From Phoronis australis (taxonomy: Eukaryota > Phoronida > Phoronidae): 64,000 bases of DNA. The stretch is from the NCBI GenBank assembly GCA_002633005.1, contig NMRA01000072.1, positions 859,957-923,956 on the forward strand, read 5' to 3'. Under the pieces are notes generated by a model. The model was not told the origin of the DNA and made no database searches. It saw only the letters and a program-made list of their open reading frames with translations. This document shows positions 23,268 to 34,520 of the stretch, in pieces. Numbering within the stretch: position 1 is the stretch's first letter; every line of letters begins with the position of its first letter. A program made the translations under genes and the position numbers.

Positions 23268-25062
23268 CCATGTTGAATAAATAACTTCACGGTAAACAGA
23301 ACAAGAGCAATGCGGAGTGTTGAAATGTGCCCACGAATGCACTGCAAACAGTGTGCTTCTAGGGTGTTTTTTGTATCATAAAAATGGCTACTAGATAGTA
23401 CAAAATACTTCGAATCCATCAAAAAACTGGAAAATATCACCGTTTTTTAACAGAAACTATTTACCAATTTCATGAAAATCTGTCAAGAAACTAGCAAAAC
23501 GGAAAAAAATGAAATTGTCACTAGAGGACAAAGCATTCATCGGATCCGTCTGAAAGCTGTTGTCTTACGGTGTCAATGTCAAATAAAAAAAACTTGCTAA
23601 ATTTAATAAACATTTTGCAGAGGGCTTAGGAGATACAGCTAAGGGCGAAAAAATGCCACTAGGAGGCGTCACAGTAATTGAAGCCGGAAAATCCGATTGT
23701 CAACCGTCCTCTTCACATTAACAATACTTAAGCCAATTTTTACAATCATCCTATGAGTGGTTTGGTTGACAGAGGGCGGACGCCAAAAACAGAATAGAAA
23801 ACAGTAAAAATGGCCACTAGATGGAGCAAAATACATCGAATCCATCTGAAAACTGAAAAATGTCAAAGTTTCTTTAAAAAAAAGCTATTTAAAAAATTTC
23901 ATGAAAATTCGTTGAGGAACTTCAGAGAAAAAAAAGGAAAACAGAAAAAACAAGTAATGAAACTGTCACTAGGGGACAGTGTTAGTCGCACCCGTCTGAA
24001 AGTCGTCGTCTCCTGTTGTTAATTTCATATAAATACACGTGCTAAATTTAATAAAGATCCCGCAGAGGGCTTAGGAGATACAGGCACGCCTTGGCGCAAA
24101 ACAAAAACAAAACTGCCACTAGGATGTGCCATAGTAGTTGAAGTCATCAGAAAAACATTGACAATTGTTCTCTTTATAGTAAGAACATACATGCCAATTT
24201 TCACAATCATCCTTAGAGTGGTTTGGTTGATGGAGGGACAGATGCCAAAAAAACAGACTCAAAAACAGTAAAAATGGCCACTAGGTGGCGCAATATACCT
24301 CGAATCCATCCGAAAACAGGAGGCTAGCATCACCTCATTAATAGATGCCTATGTGCCAAATTTTATGGAAATCCATCGAGGACCGTAAAAGATACAGAGG
24401 TAAACGTAAAAAAAAAATTGCCATAAGGGGACACACCTATAGTCCGATATTTCCAAAAGTCATCGTCGTCTATTGTCAACTTCATATAAACACATTTGCT
24501 GCATTTTAAAGATCCTGTAGAGCGTTTAGGAGACACAGCCATGGGCGCAAAATCAAACAAAACTGCCACTAGGAGGTGCCACAGTAGTCGAAGTTGTCAG
24601 AAAATCATTGTCAAGCGTCCATTTCATAACAAGAACATACATTTTCGCGATCATCCTTAGAGTGGTTTGGTTGACAGAGGGGCGGACACCTAAAAACGGA
24701 CTCGAAAATACTACAAATGGCCACTAGATGGTGAAAAATACCTCCAATCAATCCGAAAATGAAAGGATAGCGTCATTTCATTAATAGATGCCTATGTGCC
24801 AAATTTCATGAAAATCGGTTGAGGACCTTTGAAGATACAGAGGCAAACATAAAAAACTAAAATTGCCACTAGAGGGCACAGCAGTATTCGGGTCGGTCCG
24901 AAACTCGTCGCCCTCTGTAGTCATCCCCATAGGAACACACCGGCCAAATTTCAATAAGATCCTGCAAGGGGTTTAGGAGAGACAGCCGCGGACGCTCGGA
25001 CGCCCTGACAAAGATGACGGCAATATGCACATATAAATATGTGAGTGCATGAAAACGACATT
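23268..25062 (+). repeat. ~450-bp repeat family (CTCF-motif repeat), tandem array in SALL intron
   Basis: Between three and four head-to-tail units with spacing of about 450-458 bases are present: the GCCACTAGGAGGCG-type box recurs at about 23655, 24113 and 24566, and the ATGGCCACTAGRTGG box at about 23812, 24276 and 24719. The array ends with GACAAAGATGACGGCA and ATATAAATATGTGAGTGCAT, the same terminus as the copy at 7375-8072. Perfect CTCF-core matches are at 24278-24291 and 24866-24879; the other boxes have one or more mismatches. The array is non-coding. Confidence 0.75.
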
Positions 25063-25239
25063 GTTAAAATACTAAGTACATGGAAAATGTAAAATCCAAA
25101 CCAAAAAGGAAGTCTAATTATGCGCAACAACGGAAATTTAATAACGTATAATGTTAGTGACCTTACTGGTTGTGCTCCAGTTGTCTGTATCAAAGGTGTT
25201 TTAATACAACTCGTACGAAATATGGCAATAGCCACTTAC

Positions 25240-25300
25240 AATGGTCCCGTATTCTGAGAACCAGTTTGATGCCCCTTATAAGTCAATGAAAAAGCAAAGC
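25240..25300. repeat. MITE family 1, copy c (partial)
   Basis: GTCCCGTATTCTGAGAACCA followed by GTTTGATGCCCCTTATAAGT matches the left half of the family. The right half is lost. Confidence 0.45.
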
Positions 25301-26198
25301 AACCAGCGACTATCTTGGGATAATTTAATTGTAATTTAGTGGAAACGAAGATCAAACTTAATTTATCTTAGTGTTTATCCAAAAGTGATAAAGTTCAGCA
25401 GCGTGTAACACAAATCATATTAATTTTCATAGATAACCATTTTCTGCCTTTGATGTCTTGGCAAACAAGTTTTCATTTCAAGTGGAAACAGAAGTAATAA
25501 AGCAGATCTCTCACTTTGATTGCTTATATGTGGTTGTGAACTTGACATCCCGCTCATTTGTTCAGAACATTGACAGAATTCAACAGCTTTATGTCTGCTG
25601 CTGGATGAATATCAAGCAGACTGCTATTGCATTCTAATTTCTGGGCCCAGCAAGAGGATAAACTACGAATCCATGAGGGGAAAGGTAAAAAATCCACCAA
25701 AAGATGGCAGAAAAAATAATGAAATACGTTGAGCTTGTATCTTTCAAAGTACAAGGCAACTGGCCTTCAGAAACATCGAGGATTGTTTTGCGCTGGCTAA
25801 AATGCTATCACCTTCGCTAGAAGTAAAAACGCTAGTCATGTGAATGGTTGCTAGCGCTCTTCTGGCACTTTGAGTAACCTCATAACTGCTAACGTTTTAA
25901 TGAGCACTACCCTCTGACACAGCGCCACCTATACTGAAAAGTGGACCTGTGGAAACATGATGAACGACACAAGGAATTCTGTGTGTAGGCATCAATGCGC
26001 ATGCTTGGTTGGAAGTTTATCAATCAAATCGCCACTACTTGCACACGCCTTCTATGCACTGTACATGTTTGGGCTTAGCCATGGCATTGGGATTCCCTCG
26101 ATTTTGTTTACTTCGATAACTGCCTGTTTTAATAACTATTCAAGTCAAAGGTGGTCACCATATTACATAACAGTAAGCCGAAAGGGGTTTCCCAGATT

Positions 26199-26258
26199 TC
26201 AACCAATGAGAATGACTGAATATTATGACGTCAGTTTCAATAATTTTAACCAATGAGA
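26199..26258. promoter_or_regulatory. Full CRE palindrome between two CCAAT boxes
   Basis: TGACGTCA (26226-26233) is flanked by two AACCAATGAGAA-type boxes in the same orientation (CCAAT at 26203-26207 and 26250-26254). This layout is promoter-like. No splice-supported first exon follows on the plus strand, so it may be an intronic promoter, an enhancer or part of an unidentified repeat. Confidence 0.3.
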
Positions 26259-26463
26259 AGCCATGATAAACAACATTCCACAGTGCCACCTTTCGTAGCA
26301 CCGTGAAAGAGTGTAAATGAGCACTTGATCAAAGGACACACAAGCAGGCTGGGACAATAGGTTTTGGTTTACCGTTGCATTAATAAATTTATGTTAAAGA
26401 GTGAATATGTTGTGGCCAGCTTGCCTGCCTGGCTACAACACTAGCGTTTTCACAAGCATTGTA

Positions 26464-27022
26464 AGCCGCATTTACACAGGAAACGATAGTCACAGGGCAA
26501 CTAACATGGAACAGCTGATCGGCTGACACGGGGCAAGTTGACACTGCGGCGGCCATTTTTGACACTCAATCAGATGCTCCAGTTTCAACTACACGTCTAA
26601 AAACAACTGGGACAGGACGGAAAGGGATCTTTGTTCAATGCACTTGCGCAGTAGCGTATATACAGGTGATCTGCTGGCATTCCATGTGGTTTGGATGTTC
26701 GCTGTTCTTTATGCGAGCATGCGCAGACAGTCTTCATGTACGTGAGTCATGCTGATCCAGTTTGCGATCTAATGTCATGTATACGCGCTATTGCGTAAAT
26801 GCATTGAAAGATATCTTTCTCCTTGTCCCAGTTGTGTTAGGATGTGTAATTGAAACTGCAACTAATTGAGTGCAACTCGCTCTACCTCTCAAACTAGTGT
26901 CAAAAATGGCTGCCGCAGTGTCAATTTGCTCCGTGCCAGTCATGTTTACAGGCACAATTGGACCCAATCATCTGTTCCATTTTAGCTGCTCCGTGACAGC
27001 TGTCTCTCGTGTAAATGCAACT
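26464..27022. mobile_element. ~550-bp foldback element
   Basis: The left part (GCATTTACAC ... CATGGAACAGCTGATCGG ... TTGACACTGCGGCGGCCATT) is the reverse complement, with mismatches, of the right part (AATGGCTGCCGCAGTGTCAA ... TCATCTGTTCCATTTTAGC ... GTGTAAATGC). The pairing continues inward through AACTGGGACAGGA and CAATGCACTTGCGCAGTAGC up to near the centre at about 26743. Essentially the whole element is one imperfect hairpin. No transposase is present. Confidence 0.7.
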
Positions 27023-27057
27023 TAGGACTCTCATTTCGGTAAAAGGGTAAAACCTAA

Positions 27058-27142
27058 CAGAGGTCTCACAACCTGAGAACCAGTTCTCTTCACTAAATAA
27101 CAAGCATCAAACTGCTTCTCAAAATTCGGGACCCCTATCAGT
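27058..27142. repeat. MITE family 1, copy d (reverse orientation)
   Basis: It reads GAGGTCTCACAACCTGAGAA ... GCATCAAACTGCTTCTCAAA ... TTCGGGACCCC, the reverse complement arrangement of the copies at 3748, 15243 and 25240. Confidence 0.5.
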
Positions 27143-29299
27143 AACCATATTGCCCTTACTGTTCAGCACTGATGAGTCTCAAATAAAAAATATATATATT
27201 CAAAAAAAGTGTTTGGTATTTTTAATGAAAGTCACTCATTAGAATGATCTTGATAGTACGATTTAGATTATAGTCAAATCGTCATCAGTGTTTGCTGAGA
27301 TAAGGAACAATTTCGGACAGAGGGTAGACACCTTCTAGTCAGCATCAGAGACAGTGAATAAATAAACAACATGCCACCAACTTGGTGGTGGATGATATGA
27401 AATTTTAATATTACCCTCAGAGCATTTTAGTTGTTTTTGTAGTAGTGCATTTTGGCAAATCAAATGTCTGACAAGGAGTCTGAGCTTAATTGCCAGAAAT
27501 CATTTTCAAAAGCAACAAAAATAAACAACCATTATCAGAATCAATTTTCTTTCAAGATTGATTTCACCAGAAAGCAACTAGCTTCAAGGAATCTAATTCA
27601 CTTTCTGAGTGAACACAGTCCAAAAAGAATTCCAGAGTGTATATGATTACATTCAAGCAAAAATAATTGACTTGAAAGATTCCAGCAATTGGCCGCCACA
27701 GGAATTTTTATTTTCTAAATTATTAGCTATAACAGGCGTGACACATGGTTTATAAATTGAACGACTAATCAGAGGTGTCAGAGCCAGATACGAAAACAAC
27801 TTGAAAAATAATTTGTAATATCTATAAATAAGTTAAAATTACATCAAATGTACATTATGTGAAAAGCACGTGAACTTTTGTTGAGCAAAAATAGAGTAAA
27901 CATGATTCATTGCACATTTCAATGTTTAGTGGTACAGAAGTCATAAGATACTGTGCGCTGAGTAATAAAGGAATGGAAATGAAGAGACCATAAGATTAGG
28001 AAATTTAGATAAAAGTTGTCGAAATCTATAAAATGTCTATACACAATTTTTTTTAAACTAGTACTACAGAATGAAAGTATCATAGTAGAGCAGTAACATA
28101 TGGGAGAGGTAAGAAAACCGCAATGGTTCCTCAAATTAAAATACTTTTCAAATACTCAATTGCTTAGCAAAAAACTTAATTTATTTCATTTGCAATAAAC
28201 AACGCCTGGAGTTGTTTATGCTAACACTATATTGTTACAACTTTTCAACACTTTGAATTTTGCCAACATTGTGTTGCTGTATGGCATGGATGTACCAAAT
28301 TTTAGAACCTCTTGGCCGTTGTTGGCATTTGGAGCATTTTCCATCCTCTACAATTTCTGGGTTAATAACCATCTTAATGCATATCAAAAAATTTAACATG
28401 ACTTAGCATCTGACCTGGTCTATGAAAGGCATATTTGAACATATGTAACAGGAGCATCGACCACGCAGTAAACCAGTCAGGTGGCCTGAATATTAAACTG
28501 ATCTGTAATATGCTAAAGTAATCACACATGAAAATGAAGAGTATTTGTGGCCGCTTGCGAAATAATCGCGGTGTTTTATGGCAATTTAATTATAAATGTC
28601 GATATGAGTTACAGGACAAAATTAGGAACCAAGACAGAAAGTCTAGCGGGAACAGAAATTCATTTCAAAACAGACGTAAAACTCATTAACATGAATTTTA
28701 GTACCTGCTTAAATGGAACACTGGTAGTATCACGTACCCAAAACAGACTAAATTATAATCATCTAGTCTGCTCAGATAAGACAAGCTGTTAGTCCAAATA
28801 TTCAATTTCTTTTTAAACAATTGTAACTGTGTCATTCTCAATGTGTTAGGTAACCAAACTACTATGCTGTCATTAAAGCAAGACCGATGATGATCAAAAA
28901 CTGATTTCTGAAGATAATAAAATAGTCAAGAGAACAGCGAAGAACTTTTTGCCTGTAACATTCTTGTCAATAAAAAAGAGAAGATGGAAGCACCTTTAAC
29001 TAAACTATCGCCATAGTGTGAGGCCAGTGGCAAGAGATTTTTAATTTCATTAGATTCTCAGTGTTTTGCATTTAGAATTGTCGTCTGCACTGAAATGCCT
29101 TTTCATTGATCTAGCAACAATCTGAACACATGAAAATTCTAGTGAAAAAAGATTTTGAGGAAAGGACCAATTCTATTTTTTTTCCAAAAAGTTCTACTAT
29201 TGGATGATGGAGTTTTTATTAGATCACAATAAGGCAGGTGGACCAACAATCTTAAACTGGCTAAAATGTGTTCCGTCCAAAAATGAAATTTTGATTTTG

Positions 29300-29590
29300 A
29301 GCGCTAAACCGCTGAAAATGGTTTCAACTTATTGCTTACTCAGATGAGAGGTGATATCTATATTTGCAAAGAATTGACAGTTAGTTATTTATTGACAAAA
29401 TGACATGTGACAAAATAACTTGATCTCAAGAATGAGTAGTCAGTTTGTTCCAAGCCCTGAATCACCTCCAACTTGACTTAAGAACGATTTGACATCAATT
29501 TCATAACAGTAAGTGGTTTGAATCAAAAGGTGGTTTTTGTGATGGAAGGCAGGTTTACCAACAGCTTTAAATTTACCGACTTAAAATCAT
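29300..29590. mobile_element. MITE family 2, copy d
   Basis: It shares GCTTACTCAGATGAGAGGTG, TTGATCTCAAG, TTCCAAGCCCTGAATCACC and TTTTTGTGATGGAAGGCAGG with the other copies. Confidence 0.55.
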
Positions 29591-30046
29591 GCCAACAACA
29601 CACCTGAATTGACACTTAAGCAAAAAGTTCTTTTTGAATGTCAAAACTTCTCTGAGCCTAGATAGACATCCTTGTTTATGTGTAGTTCACCCTGCATAAG
29701 GACGTTTATGTTCATTTTGTCCTTTTGTTCCTTCAATTGGTTTTCTGTGACTGTTGACAAGGCTTCGGAATCTAGTTTGTTGGGAGTTTTGAATTTTACA
29801 AAAATTTTAACAATACTGTGTGTGCATCAGCGCAACAACCTTGGCCACATCGCTATCAATGTTAGCTCAAGGATATATGCAACATGAGCGAACTGGTCCT
29901 TGACATCTCTGTAGAAGTGAGAAATCTACGCAGTCAGCTCATGTGATTTAGACAATTTGCAAATTCCTTTAGATGAAAATCTATGAATACAAGAAGAAAC
30001 GTGCTCTTTGAAGTTAATACTTGAAAATAATGGTATGAGACATTAC

Positions 30047-30778
30047 CTTTTTCTGATTCGCTGCTTAGCAGTGGGGTCAAAGGTGAAGCACAGGAAGTGA
30101 TGATTTTCTCGGCCTCCTTACGGAGAAGCTCGAAAGACGATTGAGAGGTGGCTGGCAATGGTGGAGAATTCACACCAAGATCAGCAGAATTGGTTGTAGA
30201 AGCGACTCCTCCACTGGAAGGTAGATGGAGAATAGAGGGGATGGCAGACGACATGGCAGATGATGACTCACTTCCTGTGAGTTGAGACTGCAGCTGCTGT
30301 ATTAATTGAAGCTGTATCAACTGCTGCTGCTGAAGCGAGAATAACGTTGAATGAAGCACGGCCAAGTCCGCAGTTGGAAGGTTGTTCTCAGCAAACTGTT
30401 GAACAGCTGCCTTGGTGGTTAGCAGAGGCTCAAGGAACACATTGGAGTTCATGTTGTTGCTAGGTGTCGCCACTGATGTGCTGGGAGTTAAGAGTTCGTT
30501 GACTGTATCTTCGGCACAACTGGTGTCATTACCAGTCCCTTTACTTTCTAAATGTACTGATCTGTCACTATTCTCAGCATCAGTGTGCAAAGCTTCTAAC
30601 TGGCTGTCGCCACTTTGGAGTTCATCATCTGATTGGTCGTGGTCATCAAACAAGACCAGTCGCTGTCTACAGCATGTTTTCTTATGACTCAAGAAATGTG
30701 GAAGAGCGTCGAATTCAGCGCGACACTTTCCACAAACATGAGCATCGTCAGAAGTCGTGGGAGAATCGAGCTGTGTAC
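30047..30778 (-). CDS. sall: SALL/spalt zinc-finger transcription factor, N-terminal exon (second coding exon)
   Basis: The acceptor CTTTTTTCCCACAG ends at 30779; the exon opens with GT in phase 1 and ends TCAGAAAAAG/GTAATG, giving 243 whole codons. It starts GTQLDSPTTSDDAHVCGKC and carries the SALL N-terminal C2HC finger (30734-30672, C-x2-C-x12-H-x3-C), followed by RLVLFDD and an acidic stretch. A Gln-rich segment SLQQQQLIQLQLIQQLQ (about 30335-30279) corresponds to the SALL dimerisation region. The order matches the start of vertebrate SALL exon 2, which follows a tiny first exon with the MSRRKQ NuRD-recruitment motif. That exon is not visible, so the true N-terminus is missing here. The ATG at 30830 lies in the intron and is not the start. 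Confidence 0.93.
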
Positions 30779-33700
30779 CTGTGGGAAAAAAGACAATGTA
30801 TGAGAATACAGTAGAGCATTTAGACAACAAATAACATCACTGAATGCCCACTGGGAGTTGTCCCTGTCTGGTAATATTGAGGTTTGGACCATGTCACATC
30901 AAAGGCGTATAAACATAGCATGTCATGAGATGAGTTATGGAAATCAACAGTGTTTTATGTCATCTTGGACAAACGCAGCCAGCAAAAATAGAGACAGAGA
31001 GAAAGAAAACAATCATCAGCCAATATTGACATATTGTGTATCAGACTCTTAACTAATTAATACAGTGAAAAATCGACTTCGAAGTGAAGAAGGGTACATG
31101 TACTGATGCTGTTTTGTTTTTTGGATTATTTTATTATTCTTTGTTATATTAGCTAGATTACTTTAAAATTAAAGCATCTAAACATTCATGCTTATTGAGA
31201 ACACAAGTCAACTTTTTTAATTGGATAATGTTGTAAACAGAATGAATTATTTAATGGGCAAGGGGTAATTTGTTGATTAAACACTGTACATATTGGCTAC
31301 TTTCTTCACAGCAGTGGTTGACTGATAACTAACTCTTTATGACAGCTTGCCGAGAAGCACGAGCTAGTTAGAAAAAACACGGAAGATCAACAAAAACTGG
31401 GGTGGGAAATTCACCTAGCAGACACTCCCACAGACTTGCATGTTTTGTCTAAGAAACGTGTCTACAACAGAGCAGGTCGCATAACGTCGAGGTTTACAAA
31501 CAACATATTTCCCGCTAAGTTATATAAATATGACGCTAATTTTTCACATGGAGTGCCAGCAGCGGTGATTACCTGAAGTAAATTGGGCTTGTTGGACTAT
31601 GCAAAAACTGTCACAAGCTAATCTGGTTGTTCAATGCCAACTAATGACACCCTGTTTTGATATTACACTTTCAATTTACGCAAATTTCTCTGTCAGTCCT
31701 ACTTGGTTAGTTATTACAACCACATCACCTAAATTGGTTGTTAGTCGCACTAATGTCGATGACATAGCTAGGACGTTTTACCTTGTTTCTCGCTTGCTGA
31801 ACTCGAGAAATCTGTCCTAACCAATTAGTCGATTATAGAAAAAAGAGAGAGTTTCTTCGGCAGAGGTAATTCTACAGAAGTACATGCCCCAAACAAAATT
31901 TATTAGAGACGACATTTCAACACTACTTTTTCATTTTGAACTATGTGGAGCTCAACCAAAGTACCGTAATCAACCTAACAGATAAGAAATATAAGCAGGA
32001 AATGAATAAGATGCATGGTAAAATTTTAATGGAGCATAGTTGTGGTTTTGTTGATACAGTTGGATATTTTTTTAAGTCTAATTATTAAGAGAGCATGAAA
32101 TGAAAATTAAGCTCAGAATAATTCGTAGTCACAAGTTACGATATCATATTACACTGACACTGGCAGACTGGGAAAACTCTGGTCTCAAGCTGTGAGTGCT
32201 AATATAATATTGAAATATAAGTATATGCATAAATACCACTAAAATTCAAAACAGCCAGAAAATGTTATGAAAACACCATGTAGCACTCAAAAAGTCTGAC
32301 ACCAAGGACGGAGGCAGAAGGGGTGCTTATATCAGACTTTATAATGGAATTTCTAAGTAAACTTTTGCTTCATCATAATAGTAAAAAATGTATTTTCAAA
32401 ATGAATACCTGTCATTTTTTAGGAATATGTAGATATAACCTGTCACAAAGGCAGTATTTACAGAATTATTATTACTGATTACATTTAATCACATTTTATC
32501 CCGGATAATTTCATCAATTACTTGACGTCAATGCGAATAGAAAAAACTTCAATTCTATTGTTAGACAATGATCTACCACTGTAACATAGCTATTTGTGCA
32601 GTGCCCAGAGAACTATTGATTGAAGTATCTTTTATGAAGCCACCTGACAGGCTAGTCCTATGATTATTAGGAGTGACACTGTCAACAACACAATCGTTTT
32701 TTGAAAACCTAAAGAAATTTTACCTAGCACAGCTACAATCCACACAAAACCATGCTTGTATACATATGACTGACTATTGACAGAGTCAAAAATTTTGTTT
32801 GAACTCGATTGTTACAGACAGTGTAAACAGATAGTATTACAGTGGTGTCAAAAATACGGCAGGTGTTGAAGTTAGACACAGGGAAACCTTGGTCTTAATG
32901 GTTATTAAGGAGACCTCAAAATTCATTTCGAATGGTGTATACTAATTAAAATTCCTCACATTTTCAAAAATGCCAAATTTTGTTTTCTTTAACATCCCAT
33001 TATAGCAACTTGAGAAACGGCAGTAGGATCTGGTTACCACGGAAACCACTGGTAAAACTTTGCAAAAGTCAAAATGATTAGACAAGTTCCAAACGCATTA
33101 GTAAAAAGAATGAGGGTGGTCTGTTTTGTTTTGAATTCTATTTGATTATGTTTTAAGCATTTTTGGTACTACTGGTAGACATAGGCACACATGACATCTC
33201 ACTACATTTAAACAATCAAAACAAAATGACTCACTGGTCTTGAAATCAGCCAGAAGTATTGCTATTAAACAGTACATTAGTCTCCATTATGAGCAGCAAA
33301 AGATGTGCTCCGAGTAAGTTGAGATCATTTTGGCAATCAATGTCCAATGATGTGTTTAAAGAACTCCAGTGAAACAGGAAACAACCTTACACATATTTCA
33401 TTACAATAAATTGTTTTAACATTCACATTCAGATTGAGCTGGCGAAGAATTCCACCATTGCAAATCATAAAAAATAAACCAGGATTCGCTAAGAAATACA
33501 CTCCACTGGTGTAAAAATTCCACAAACTGCCACATTCTGCACTGTTTTAAAAATTTGATACCTTTAAGTTAAATGTTTAAGTGAAAAGGTGATGCACAAA
33601 ACTGCAAATGTCTAGAGTGTCAATTAAATCTAAGTTTTCATTTAATCCGGTTACATATGAAAGTGCGTTCCATAGCTACAAAAATAAATAAGAATGGCCT

Positions 33701-34225
33701 TTCAAATGAAAATAATTTTGGCATTTCAAGGAAAATGCTACCCAGAATACGTAAACAGGTTCTAAAAACTGCTTGCGGTTTCATAAGGAAGTTTATAAAC
33801 TAGCAAACTTTAAAATGTCAAAAGAGGCAATCATAAATTAAGTTTTCCATTAAGTGCAAAACTATTTCTTTTTGTAACCATTAGTTATGCCAAATGTATT
33901 GACCTTGCTGTGTATAACATACTCATAACTGACTTGGCAAAAGGACAAGAGTTGTTTTGCAGGTACTTTTTATTCATTGCCAAATCTAGTATTTTGAGAG
34001 GTGGGGCAACCACAACATGATGAGAATGAATGGACATGGGCATTTTGAATTATCTGGATGGGATACCCCTTAACCAAACTGCTATTTGTATATGATTGCG
34101 AGCATTAGGAATTTTAATTCTATTTTTTATCACAAGTGACCCTGACTCCGTTGCATATTTTGTACAAAGCATTTTAGCAAAATCATGGAACACAGGGATT
34201 CATCAGTTCTTTTTGGTTGCTAGAC
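30779..34225 (-). other. Upstream SALL intron or 5' flank, nothing recognisable
   Basis: A+T-rich sequence without splice-supported exons, domain-bearing frames or repeats that I can define. If the first SALL exon is to the right of the window, all of 30779-64000 is intron 1 plus any nested genes. Confidence 0.4.
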
Positions 34226-34227
34226 CC

Positions 34228-34520
34228 CGAGTTTGGCGAATCTGACAGCAAAAATGGCAACAAACCTGCTTTCCACCACAAAAATCGAACGTTGATTTAG
34301 ATCACGAACTGTTCTTTTGTCAAATTTGAGGTAATTTCAAGGCTTCGAAAAAACGGACAGCTTGTCAATGCTTGAGGTGAGCTCTATAAGTTGGCTCGTC
34401 ATTTCGGAGGTCTCAAGGAATCACAAACCAACAGGTCTTTGCAAACCCAGAAATCAAAAAAGGGAACAAGTCGAGACCACTTTTACGAGGAAAATGGCCT
34501 AAATAAAGTTCGCTTTAAAA
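34228..34520. mobile_element. MITE family 2, copy e
   Basis: It contains CAAACCTGCTTTCCACCACA, TTGGCTCGTCATTTCGGAGG, GTCTCAAGGAAT, TTTGCAAACCCAGAAATCA and AACAAGTCGAGACCACTTTT. This is the orientation of the copy at 22785-23095, with the AAACCTGC-TTCCACCAC end intact. Confidence 0.55.

Larger units (their letters stand above)
18411..30046 (-). other. Large SALL intron (~12 kb), overall
   Basis: This lies between the N-terminal exon (donor GAAAAAG/GTAATG at 30046) and the first-finger exon, phase 1. Its contents are listed separately: MITE copies, a ~110-bp tandem repeat, the ~450-bp CTCF-motif repeat array, a large foldback element and a CRE/CCAAT cluster. The parts from 18420 to 20920 and 27145 to 29290 are A+T-rich with no repeats or exons that I recognise; long repeat-poor parts around 19430-20480 could hold enhancers. 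Confidence 0.8.

Noticed and set aside
30779-30830. ATG at 30830 as the start of the SALL N-terminal exon
   Set aside because: It lies upstream of a strong TTTTTTCCCACAG acceptor, and the intervening residues are unlike any SALL N-terminus.
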